DNA from: Streptomyces asiaticus
GTDB lineage: Bacteria > Actinomycetota > Actinomycetes > Streptomycetales > Streptomycetaceae
DNA length: 64,000 nt
Direction of reading: 5' to 3'
Assembly: GCF_018138715.1 (NCBI RefSeq)
Contig: NZ_JAGSHX010000006.1
Location: 9,362,001 to 9,426,000 of the forward strand
In this document: piece by piece, positions 42,668-52,575 of the stretch
Layout of the letters: each line of letters starts with the position of its first letter
How positions within the stretch are numbered: position 1 is the stretch's first letter
Notes under the pieces: generated by a model
Database searches by the model: none
What the model was told of the DNA's origin: nothing
The model's input: only the letters and a program-made list of their open reading frames with translations
Translations under genes and position numbers: made by a program

Positions 42668-43516
42668 CTACGCCTTGGACGCCCGGAAGTTCCGGAACAG
42701 CAGATAGGTGTCGAGGATGTCCGACGAGGCGCTCTCGACCGAGCGGTAGATGCCCCACTTGGGCCGCTGGTAGTCGTCCTGGTCGGGCATCTTCACATTG
42801 GACATGCTGCCCTGGACCGCTACCGGGGCGCCGGACCCGGTGCCGTTGCGCACCACGCAGGCCGCCTTGCCGTTCGAGCCGATGGTGAACGTCCACTCGA
42901 TGGTGATCCACTTGTTGCGCAGCGGCGCGAGGCTGGTCGAGGCGATGTCCGGTGAGCCGGAGTTGGCGTACGCACGGGCCCGCAGCGTCTCCGTGCTGCC
43001 GCTGCGGCCCAGGTCCAGGGTGATGTACGGGCCGCCGTTGTCCACCGGGGTCTTGGTCTGGAAGATGTGGGTGAACTTGCTGGTGCCGTGCAGCGAGGTG
43101 GGCATGAACATCTCGTAGCTGAGGCTCCAGGTCTCACCGTCGCGCATCTTCACGGTGGAGCCGCCCTGCACCATGCCCTTGGACTCGGTGCGCTGGCGGT
43201 CGCCGCCCCCGGTGGTGTCCCGGTCGTCCTTCCAGATGTTGAAGCGGTAGTGGTCACCGCCCTCGACGATCACGTACTTTCGGTCGGGGTGGTCTCCGCC
43301 ACGGTCGGCCTCGATGCCCTCGAACGCCTTGAGCCCGTCGCTGGACGGGTCAGGATGCCAGAGCAACTGCGCGGCCGCGGCGCGCGAGGCGGCGGAGGCC
43401 GGGGTGGCGCCCGAGGTCAGCTGTCCGAGGGCGATCGGTGTTCCGACGGCTGCCGCGGCCATCGAACCGAGGACCCGGCGGCGGCTCAGCGGGTGGGGAG
43501 GGGGGAGTTCTGCCAT
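42668..43516 (-). CDS. Secreted polysaccharide lyase-like protein (heparin-lyase-I fold)
   Basis: A 282-aa protein with a Tat signal peptide (SRRRVLGSMAAAAVGTPIA, cleavage after about residue 42). The beta-jellyroll resembles the heparin lyase I-like/PL20 group: WHPDPSSDGLKAFEGIE, RTESKGMVQGGSTVKMRDGE and SLSYEMFMPTSLHGTSKFTHIFQ. The C-terminal KWGIYRSVES and DTYLLFRNFRASK are also typical. It likely cleaves or binds an acidic polysaccharide outside the cell; the substrate is unknown. Confidence 0.75.
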   Translation of the reverse strand: MAELPPPHPLSRRRVLGSMAAAAVGTPIALGQLTSGATPASAASRAAAAQLLWHPDPSSDGLKAFEGIEADRGGDHPDRKYVIVEGGDHYRFNIWKDDRDTTGGGDRQRTESKGMVQGGSTVKMRDGETWSLSYEMFMPTSLHGTSKFTHIFQTKTPVDNGGPYITLDLGRSGSTETLRARAYANSGSPDIASTSLAPLRNKWITIEWTFTIGSNGKAACVVRNGTGSGAPVAVQGSMSNVKMPDQDDYQRPKWGIYRSVESASSDILDTYLLFRNFRASKA

Positions 43517-43725
43517 GGTCGTTGACTTCCTTCCTGATCCGGTAAAGGAGCGGCGTGCTCATGGCGCACCACGCAGATTGGACCGGACCAAAACGACCGT
43601 CAAGGCGCGCGGACGGTTCTTTACCCGAGAATTGGTTCAGGTAGCTGAACAGAATCCGCCGCATGCTGGGGCATATGGCGGCATCTCCGTCCCTCATCGT
43701 GAGCGTTTGTTCGTTCTTGTGAACT

Positions 43726-43742
43726 CGTAGACAGTGTCTACG
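43726..43742. promoter_or_regulatory. TetR operator 1
   Basis: CGTAGACA-G-TGTCTACG is a perfect 8+1+8 palindrome about 22 bases before the tetR start codon. A second copy follows 24 bases downstream. The arrangement is typical of an autoregulated TetR gene. Confidence 0.75.
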
Positions 43743-43750
43743 GGTATCTG

Positions 43751-43765
43751 GTAGACAGTGTCTAT
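43751..43765. promoter_or_regulatory. TetR operator 2, overlapping the start codon
   Basis: GTAGACA-G-TGTCTAT repeats operator 1 with one mismatch, and its last two bases are the A and T of the tetR ATG at 43764. No ribosome-binding site is visible, so the mRNA may be leaderless and binding here would block transcription initiation directly. Confidence 0.7.
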
Positions 43766-44354
43766 GACTGAGGGTGGGCAGGACACAGGTCTCCGGTCCC
43801 GGTTGGTGGACGCCGGGGTGGAGCTGGTGGACGAGGAGGGGGCCGGGGCCCTCTCGCTGCGGGAGATCGCCCGTCGGGCGGGGGTGTCGCACGGGGCGCC
43901 GCGGCGGTACTTCCCGACGCATCTGTCCCTGCTGTCCGCCATCGCGCGCCGCGGCTTCGAGAGCCTGGCCGCCCAGGCCGGTGAGGCCGTCACCGCCCAT
44001 GAGGGCGAGCCACGTGAGCAGTTGACGGCGCTGGCACGGAGCTGGCTCGACTTCGCGCTGACCAACCGCGGCATGTTCGAGCTGATGTTCCGTCATGATC
44101 TGCTGGAGAGCGGCCACTTGGGTCTGCGGGAGACGAGCCTGCCGCTCTTCGCCACCCTCGTCGACCTGGTGGCCGGGGCGCGGCCGGACTCCGGCGCGGA
44201 GCCACGGATCGTCGCGGGCGCGCTGTGGGCGAATCTGCACGGCATCGCCCAACTGTGGGGCTGGGGCAGCCTTCAGCTCGCGGTGGGAGGAGACGACCCC
44301 GAGCCGCTGCTGCGGGCCGCGCTCGACGCCCACCTCGGCCCGGAGGTCCGATGA
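43764..44354 (+). CDS. TetR-family repressor
   Basis: A 196-aa repressor. The N-terminal helix-turn-helix reads LVDAGVELVDEEGAGALSLR, then EIARRAGVSHGAPRRYFPTH. The C-terminal ligand domain has the LARSWLDFALTNRGMFELMF pattern of the TetR_C group. Two operators lie immediately upstream, one overlapping the start codon. It is coupled by ATGA to an MFS exporter gene, so it most likely represses that pump until a drug-like ligand binds. Confidence 0.93.
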   Translation: MTEGGQDTGLRSRLVDAGVELVDEEGAGALSLREIARRAGVSHGAPRRYFPTHLSLLSAIARRGFESLAAQAGEAVTAHEGEPREQLTALARSWLDFALTNRGMFELMFRHDLLESGHLGLRETSLPLFATLVDLVAGARPDSGAEPRIVAGALWANLHGIAQLWGWGSLQLAVGGDDPEPLLRAALDAHLGPEVR

Positions 44355-45832
44355 GCTCCCTGCGCGCACGGCGCCTCACCCTCGTCGCGAGCGTCACCGG
44401 AGCCGTGATCGTCGCCCTGGACGGCACCGTGCTGACCGTCGCCCAGCCCCGGCTGCAACGGGACCTCCATGCCGCGTTCGCCCAGGTCCAGTGGACCAGT
44501 ACCGGATATCTGATCGCCGTGGCGAGTCTGCTGGTGTTCGCGGGCCGCCTCGGCGACCGCTACGGCCATCGGCGCGTCTTCGCCATCGGGATGCTGGGCT
44601 TCGGCGCCGCCTCGGCGGGCAACGGGCTCGCGGGCGGCATCGGCTGGGTGATCGGACTGCGGGTCGTCCAGGGGGTTTTCGGGGCGCTGCTGCAACCCGC
44701 CACCCTCGGGATGCTGCGGGCCGCGTACCCGCCCGACCGGCTCGGCAGGCCCGTCGCGGTGCGGACCGGCGCCATCGGGCTGGCGGCCGTGGCCGGTCCG
44801 CTGGCCGGCGGGGCGCTGACCACCCAGCTGGGGTGGCAGGCGGTGTTCTTCGTCAATGTCGTGCCCGCCCTCGCCATGGGTCTGGCGGCCCTCGCCGTCC
44901 GGGGCCGGGCCGTGTCCCGCGAGAACGCCGGGCCGCGGCTCGATCTGCCCGGTGCCGCTCTGCTCGCGGTGGCGCTGGCCGGGCTGGTGCACATGCTCGT
45001 CGGCATCGCCGAAACCGGCTGGACGGTGGCGACCACGCTCGCGGCCGGGTGCGCCGTGGTGGCCGGAGGCGTCTTCGTACGGCATGAGCGCCGGACGCGG
45101 GATCCGCTGGTGCCGCCGGGCGTGCTGCGGTCGGGCGCCGCGGGCCCGGCGCTCGGTGTGCTGGTGGCCGCGTCGGCCGCACTGTTCGGGGCGCTGTTCC
45201 TCGGCACGTACTACCTCCAGGGCGTGCTCGCGCTGGATCCGCTGGCCGGCGGGGCGCGGGCGCTGCCGCTCGCGGTGATGATGGTGCTGGGCGCGCCGGT
45301 GGCGGCGATGCTGACGTCTCGTCAGGGCCCCCGCCGTACGGCGGTGGCGGGGATGGTCCTGGTGGTGGCCGGTGTGCTGCTGATGTCCCGTCTCGGCCGG
45401 GGCTCGGGCGCCGAGGCGATCGGCGGGTGCTTCCTCCTGCTGGGCGCGGGTTTCGCCACCGTGATGGTCACCGCGACCACCGTCGTCGTGCGGGACGCGT
45501 CCGTGGACACCGCCGGGGTGGCGGGCGGGCTCCAGCAGACCGCCATGAACATCGGGTCCGCGCTGGGGGTCGCCGCCGCGACCACGCTGATGAGCGTGGC
45601 CGGGCGGGGCGACGTCACCAGCCGGCCGCCCGGCGACGGGCCGCACTGGGCGGCCGATGTCTTCCTCCCGGCGATGGGACCGGCGCTGACGGTCCTCGCG
45701 GCCGTGGCCGCGGCCGGTGCGCTACTGGCCATCAGGCTGCCCGGCCGATCGGCGCCGCGGCGGCCCGAGGATCAGCCGGTGGAAGAGCTCCCGGACGGAC
45801 CCCCGAGGTCCGAGATCGCGTCGAGCGCGTGA
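44351..45832 (+). CDS. MFS drug exporter, DHA2 (14-helix) family
   Basis: A 493-aa integral membrane protein with about 14 hydrophobic segments. Motif LDGTVLTVAQPRLQRDL near the N-terminus, FAGRLGDRYGHRRVF (motif A) and LGWQAVFFVNV are typical of EmrB/QacA-type proton antiporters. It is translationally coupled to the TetR gene, which indicates inducible multidrug or metabolite export. Confidence 0.95.
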   Translation: MSSLRARRLTLVASVTGAVIVALDGTVLTVAQPRLQRDLHAAFAQVQWTSTGYLIAVASLLVFAGRLGDRYGHRRVFAIGMLGFGAASAGNGLAGGIGWVIGLRVVQGVFGALLQPATLGMLRAAYPPDRLGRPVAVRTGAIGLAAVAGPLAGGALTTQLGWQAVFFVNVVPALAMGLAALAVRGRAVSRENAGPRLDLPGAALLAVALAGLVHMLVGIAETGWTVATTLAAGCAVVAGGVFVRHERRTRDPLVPPGVLRSGAAGPALGVLVAASAALFGALFLGTYYLQGVLALDPLAGGARALPLAVMMVLGAPVAAMLTSRQGPRRTAVAGMVLVVAGVLLMSRLGRGSGAEAIGGCFLLLGAGFATVMVTATTVVVRDASVDTAGVAGGLQQTAMNIGSALGVAAATTLMSVAGRGDVTSRPPGDGPHWAADVFLPAMGPALTVLAAVAAAGALLAIRLPGRSAPRRPEDQPVEELPDGPPRSEIASSA

Positions 45833-45920
45833 CCCCACATCGCCCGCGGTGTGCACCGGGTCGTGCGGCTACCGGTCCATACGGCCATCCGCCGCCCGGT
45901 CCGCGGTGGACACCTTTTCC

Positions 45921-45968
45921 GCGGGCGTACGAACCTGCGGGCGTACGAACCTGCGGGCGTACGAAACC
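45921..45968. repeat. Three tandem 16-bp repeats
   Basis: GCGGGCGTACGAACCT occurs twice exactly and a third time with the ending AAACC. The array is downstream of the MFS gene, just before the terminator hairpin. Slippage-type expansion is the simplest origin. Confidence 0.85.
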
Positions 45969-46016
45969 GCCGCCACCGGCCACCCCTGACCCGAGGGCCG
46001 GGGGACCGGTGGCGGC
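45969..46016. terminator. Bidirectional terminator between MFS and pyc
   Basis: Arms GCCGCCACCGG (45969-45979) and CCGGTGGCGGC (46006-46016) form an 11-bp perfect stem. The hairpin sits between two convergent genes and would stop both transcripts. Confidence 0.65.
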
Positions 46017-46039
46017 GGCGCGTGGCAGGTGGTTTCGGC

Positions 46040-49000
46040 TCAGCTGAGGGCGACCAGCAGATCGCCGCCCTCCACCTGCTGAATCGCGTTGATGGCGATG
46101 CGCGACACGGTCCCGCTCTTCGGGGCCGCGATGGTGGCCTCCATCTTCATCGCCTCGATCGTGCCGATGCTGGTACCGGCCTCCACCTGGTCGCCCTCGG
46201 CCACCGCCAGGGTCACCACACCCGCGAAGGGCGCCGCCACATGGCCGGGGTTGCTCCGGTCGGCCTTCTCGGTGGCCGGCACATCGGAGGCCACCGAGGT
46301 GTCCCGCACCTGGACCGGGCGCAACTGGCCGTTCAGCGAGGCCATCACCGTGCGCATACCGCGCTCGTCGGCGTCGCCGATGGCCTCCAGCTCGATCAGC
46401 AGCCGGACACCGGGCTCGAGGTCCACCGTGTACTCGTGCCGTGGGCGCAGTCCGTAGAAGAAGTCCTTGCTGTCCAGCACGCTGGTGTCGCCATGGGCCT
46501 GCCGGTGCGCCTCGAACTCCTTGGTCGGGCCGGGGAACAGCAGCCGGTTCAGCGTGGCCCGCGGATCCTTCTGCAGCTGCTCCCGGTCCTCCGCGGACAG
46601 CTCCGCGGCCACCGGCTTGGCGGCGGCACGGCCCTCCAGCGCCTTCCCGCGGAACGGCTCGGGCCAGCCGCCGGGCGGATTGCCCAGCTCGCCGCGGAGG
46701 AACCCGATGACCGAGTCCGGGATGTCGTACCGGCCCGGCTCCGCCTCGAAGTCCTCCGGCGACACCCCCGCCCCCACCAGGTGCAGCGCGAGATCGCCGA
46801 CCACCTTCGACGACGGGGTGACCTTCACCAGATGGCCCAGGATCCGGTCCGCGGCGGTGTACATCGCCTCGATGTCCTCGAAGCGGTCGCCGAGCCCGAG
46901 CGCGATGGCCTGGGTGCGCAGATTGGACAGCTGACCACCGGGGATCTCATGGTGGTACACCCGTCCGGTCGGCGAGGCGAGACCCGCCTCGAACGGTGCG
47001 TAGATCTTGCGCACGGCCTCCCAGTACGGCTCCAGGCCGCCGATCGCCTCGAGGTCGAGCCCGGTCGGCCGGTCGGAGTGGTCGGTGGCTGCCACGATCG
47101 CCGACAGCGACGGCTGGGAGGTGGTGCCCGCCATGGAGGCCACCGCGCCGTCCACCGCGTCCGCACCGGCCTGCACCGCCGCGAGATAGGTGGCGAGCTG
47201 ACCGCCCGCGGTGTCATGGGTGTGGATGTGCACCGGCAGGTCGAACTCCCGGCGCAGCGCGGAGACCAGCTTCGCCGCGGCCGGGGCGCGCAGCAGCCCC
47301 GCCATGTCCTTGATGGCCAGCACATGCGCGCCCGCGTCCACGATCTGCTCGGCGAGCCGCAGATAGTAGTCGAGGGTGTAGAGCCGCTCCGAGGGATCGG
47401 ACAGGTCGGAGGTGTAGCAGAGCGCCACCTCGGCGATGGCCGAGCCGGTCTCCCGTACCGCGTCGATCGCGGGCCGCATCTGTCCGATGTCGTTCAGCGC
47501 GTCGAAGATCCGGAAGATGTCGATCCCGGTGGCCGTGGCCTCCCGCACGAAGGAGGTGGTCACCTCGGTCGGGTACGGCGTGTAGCCCACGGTGTTGCGG
47601 CCGCGCAGCAGCATCTGGAGACAGATGTTGGGCACCGCCTCGCGCAGCTTGGCCAGCCGCTCCCAGGGGTCCTCGGCGAGGAAGCGCAGCGCCACGTCGT
47701 AGGTGGCCCCGCCCCAGCACTCCAGCGACAGCAGCTCCGGCACGGTCCGCGCCACCACCGGGGCCACGGCCAGCAGGTCCTTGCTGCGGACCCGGGTGGC
47801 CAGCAGCGACTGGTGCGCGTCCCGGAAGGTGGTGTCGGTGACACCGATGGTGGGCGACTCGCGCAGCCAGCGGGCGAAGCCCTCCGGGCCCAGCTCGGTG
47901 AGCCGCTGCTTGGAGCCGGCGGGCGGCTCGGTGTCCGGCACCGGGGGCAGCTTGGTGGTCGCGTCGATCAGATGGGGCCGCTCACCGTGCGGCTTGTTCA
48001 CCGTGATGTCGGCGAGATAGGTGAGCAGCTTGGTGCCGCGGTCGGCGGAGTGACGCGCCGTCAGCAGATGCGGCCGCTGCTCGATGAACGACGTGGTGAC
48101 CTGCCCGGCCCGGAAGTCCGGATCGTCCAGCACCGCCTGGAGGAAGGGGATGTTGGTGGACACCCCGCGGATGCGGAACTCGGCCACCGCGCGCCGGGCG
48201 CGGCCGACCGCGGTGGCGAAGTCCCGACCCCGGCAGGTCAGCTTGACCAGCATCGAGTCGAAGTGGGCGCTGATCTCCGCGCCGGAGTGGGTGGTGCCAC
48301 CGTCCAGCCGGATGCCCGAGCCGCCCGGGGAGCGGTACGCGCTGATCATCCCGGTGTCCGGGCGGAAGCCGTTGGCCGGGTCCTCGGTGGTGATCCGGCA
48401 CTGGAGCGCCGCACCTCGCACATAGACGGTGTCCTGGGCGAGGCCGAGGTCGGACAGCGTCTGACCGGCGGCGATCCGCAGCTGCGACTGGACGAGGTCC
48501 ACATCGGTGATCTCCTCGGTCACCGTGTGTTCGACCTGGATCCGCGGATTCATCTCGATGAACACATGGCGGCCGTCGCGGTCGAGCAGGAACTCCACCG
48601 TACCGGCGTTGCGATAGCCGATCTCCCGGGCGAACTTCACCGCGTCCTCGCAGATCCGGGCCCGCAGCTCCGGATCGAGGTTGGGCGCGGGGGCCAGCTC
48701 GATCACCTTCTGGTGGCGCCGCTGCACCGAACAGTCGCGCTCGAACAGATGGATGACATCGCCCTGCCCGTCGGCGAGGATCTGCACTTCGATATGGCGG
48801 GGCTCCACCACCGCCTTCTCCAGGAAGACCGTGGCATCGCCGAAGGCGGACTCGGCCTCCCGCGCCGCCGCCTCGATGGACTCGCGGAGCGTCTCCCGGC
48901 TCTCGACCCGGCGCATCCCGCGCCCGCCACCACCGGCGACGGCCTTGACGAACACCGGGAAACCGAGCTCGTCCGCGGCCCGGACCAGCTCGTCCACATC

Positions 49001-49417
49001 GGTCGACGGCTCGGAGGAGCCCAGCACCGGCACTCCGGCCGCACGGGCCGCGGCCACCGCGCGCGCCTTGTTCCCGGTGAGCTCCAGGATCTGCGCGCTG
49101 GGCCCCACGAACGTGATCCCCGCCTCCTCGCACGCGCGCGCGAGATCGGGGTTCTCGGACAGGAAGCCGTATCCGGGGTACACCGCGTCCGCGCCCGCCT
49201 GGCGCGCCGCGTTGACGATCTCCTCGACGGAGAGGTAGGCCCGCACCGGATGGCCCGGCTCGCCGATCTCGTACGCCTCATCGGCCTTCAGCCGGTGCAG
49301 TGAGTTGCGGTCCTCGTGCGGGAACACGGCGACGGTTCTCGCGCCCAGCTCATAGCCGGCGCGGAAGGCGCGAATGGCGATCTCACCACGATTGGCGACC
49401 AGCACCTTGCGGAACAT
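46040..49417 (-). CDS. pyc: Pyruvate carboxylase
   Basis: A 1125-aa single-chain biotin enzyme that carboxylates pyruvate to oxaloacetate, replenishing the TCA cycle. Order: biotin carboxylase (about 1-450) with ATP-loop VAGGGGRGMRRV and FIEMNPRIQVEHTVTEE; carboxyltransferase (about 520-800) with CWGGATYDVALRFL and the lysine-bearing AIKDMAGLL; and a C-terminal biotin domain with GTIEAMKMEATI, the biotinylated lysine lying in EAMKMEA. Length is normal. GAAGGGAT precedes the ATG. Such an anaplerotic step suits growth on sugar acids entering as pyruvate. Confidence 0.97.
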   Translation of the reverse strand: MFRKVLVANRGEIAIRAFRAGYELGARTVAVFPHEDRNSLHRLKADEAYEIGEPGHPVRAYLSVEEIVNAARQAGADAVYPGYGFLSENPDLARACEEAGITFVGPSAQILELTGNKARAVAAARAAGVPVLGSSEPSTDVDELVRAADELGFPVFVKAVAGGGGRGMRRVESRETLRESIEAAAREAESAFGDATVFLEKAVVEPRHIEVQILADGQGDVIHLFERDCSVQRRHQKVIELAPAPNLDPELRARICEDAVKFAREIGYRNAGTVEFLLDRDGRHVFIEMNPRIQVEHTVTEEITDVDLVQSQLRIAAGQTLSDLGLAQDTVYVRGAALQCRITTEDPANGFRPDTGMISAYRSPGGSGIRLDGGTTHSGAEISAHFDSMLVKLTCRGRDFATAVGRARRAVAEFRIRGVSTNIPFLQAVLDDPDFRAGQVTTSFIEQRPHLLTARHSADRGTKLLTYLADITVNKPHGERPHLIDATTKLPPVPDTEPPAGSKQRLTELGPEGFARWLRESPTIGVTDTTFRDAHQSLLATRVRSKDLLAVAPVVARTVPELLSLECWGGATYDVALRFLAEDPWERLAKLREAVPNICLQMLLRGRNTVGYTPYPTEVTTSFVREATATGIDIFRIFDALNDIGQMRPAIDAVRETGSAIAEVALCYTSDLSDPSERLYTLDYYLRLAEQIVDAGAHVLAIKDMAGLLRAPAAAKLVSALRREFDLPVHIHTHDTAGGQLATYLAAVQAGADAVDGAVASMAGTTSQPSLSAIVAATDHSDRPTGLDLEAIGGLEPYWEAVRKIYAPFEAGLASPTGRVYHHEIPGGQLSNLRTQAIALGLGDRFEDIEAMYTAADRILGHLVKVTPSSKVVGDLALHLVGAGVSPEDFEAEPGRYDIPDSVIGFLRGELGNPPGGWPEPFRGKALEGRAAAKPVAAELSAEDREQLQKDPRATLNRLLFPGPTKEFEAHRQAHGDTSVLDSKDFFYGLRPRHEYTVDLEPGVRLLIELEAIGDADERGMRTVMASLNGQLRPVQVRDTSVASDVPATEKADRSNPGHVAAPFAGVVTLAVAEGDQVEAGTSIGTIEAMKMEATIAAPKSGTVSRIAINAIQQVEGGDLLVALS

Positions 49418-49647
49418 GCCCGATCCCTTCTACCTGCCCGGTACCAACACACACGCTTGTCGGCGAACCCTACTGCCGCCTGCCACGCGGCACGCCCGGG
49501 GTGTGATCGAGTTCTCGCGGATGACGGGCGACATGGCATCCGGTCCTCTCATCCATGGTCGCCGGGGATACACAGAGTGGCCCTGCGACCGCGCCGGGTG
49601 GTGCTGTACCCGGCCCCGGAACGGAGGGGCTGGTCGAGCGCGACCGC

Positions 49648-50793
49648 TCACCACTCGGCGAGCGAGCCGTCCGCATGGCGCCACACCGGATTCCGCCAGG
49701 CGTGCCCCCGGCGGTCGGCGGCGCGCACCGCGGCCTCGTCCACCTCGATCCCGAGCCCCGGGCGGTCGGTGCGCGAGAGCTGTCCGGCGGTGAACCGGAA
49801 GGGCTCCGGATCGGCCACGTAATCCAGGAGTTCGGCGCCCTGGTTGTAGTGGATGCCGATGCTCTGCTCCTGGATGAGGAAGTTCGGGGTGGTGAAGGCG
49901 ATCTGGAGACTGGCGGCGAGCGCCACCGGCCCGAGCGGGCAGTGCGGGGCGAGCTGGGCGCCGTGGGGCTCGGCGAGGGCGGCGATGCGCCGCAGCTCGG
50001 AGATGCCGCCCGCATGTGAGATATCGGGCTGGAGGATGGCCACCCCGGCCCGCAGCGGGGCGATGAACTCGCGCCGCGAGTACAGGCGCTCACCGAGCGC
50101 GATGGGGATGGGGGAGGCGTTCACCAGGTCCGGGACGATGTCCATGTGCTCGGAGAGCACCGGCTCCTCGACGAACAGCGGCGCCGCCTCGGCGAGCAGC
50201 GGCAGCAGCCGGCGGGCGTTGGCGGGGGAGACCCGGCCGTGGAAATCGAGGCCGAAGTCGCGGTCGTCGCCGAGGACCTCACGGGCGGTCTCGGCGCGGC
50301 GCACCGCGGCCCGTATCTCCGCCCGGGTGGCGACCGGGGTCATCCGGCCGCAGCCGTTCATCTTGACGGCGGTGAACCCCGCCTCGATCTGCGCGGTGAG
50401 CGCGTCGCGGATCTCCTCGGGCTCATCGCCGCCGATCCACGCGTAGGCGCGGATCCGCTCCCGCACCGGACCGCCGAGCAGCTGGTACACCGGTACGCCG
50501 TAGTGCTTGCCCTTGATGTCCCACAGCGCCTGGTCGAGCCCGGCGACGGCGCTGGAGAGGACCGGTCCGCCACGGTAGAAGCCACCCTTGGTCATCACCT
50601 GCCAGTGGTCCTCGATCCGCATCGGGTCCTGGCCGATCAGATACTCCGTGAGCACCTCGACCGCGGCGCGGACCGGCTCGGCCCGCCCCTCGACCACCGG
50701 CTCGCCCCAGCCGACCACCCCCTCGTCGGTCTCCACCCGGACGAACATCCAGCGCGGCGGGGCCAGGAATGTCTCGATACGAGAGATCTTCAC
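49648..50793 (-). CDS. dgoD: D-galactonate dehydratase family enolase
   Basis: A 381-aa MR-subgroup enolase. Signatures of galactonate dehydratase are strong: MKISRIETF start, AVKMNGCGRM in place of KLNGC, GLDFHGRVSP, LFVEEPVLSEHMD and ALGERLYSRREF. QPDISHAGGISELRRIAALA and APHCPLGPVALAASL, which carry the general-acid/base histidines, are also present. It would convert D-galactonate to 2-keto-3-deoxygalactonate. The GTG at 50793 follows GGAAGGAC. The kinase and aldolase of the De Ley-Doudoroff route are not nearby. Confidence 0.88.
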   Translation of the reverse strand: MKISRIETFLAPPRWMFVRVETDEGVVGWGEPVVEGRAEPVRAAVEVLTEYLIGQDPMRIEDHWQVMTKGGFYRGGPVLSSAVAGLDQALWDIKGKHYGVPVYQLLGGPVRERIRAYAWIGGDEPEEIRDALTAQIEAGFTAVKMNGCGRMTPVATRAEIRAAVRRAETAREVLGDDRDFGLDFHGRVSPANARRLLPLLAEAAPLFVEEPVLSEHMDIVPDLVNASPIPIALGERLYSRREFIAPLRAGVAILQPDISHAGGISELRRIAALAEPHGAQLAPHCPLGPVALAASLQIAFTTPNFLIQEQSIGIHYNQGAELLDYVADPEPFRFTAGQLSRTDRPGLGIEVDEAAVRAADRRGHAWRNPVWRHADGSLAEW

Positions 50794-52550
<1,757 letters not shown>

Positions 52551-52575
52551 CCCCGCCGGGGGCGTGCCCGCCCCG

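Noticed and set aside
45851..49303. A 1150-codon open frame on the plus strand
   Set aside because: It is antisense to pyruvate carboxylase, whose domains and motifs are unmistakable. High GC leaves long open antisense frames; the translation is Arg/Gly-rich and has no family features.
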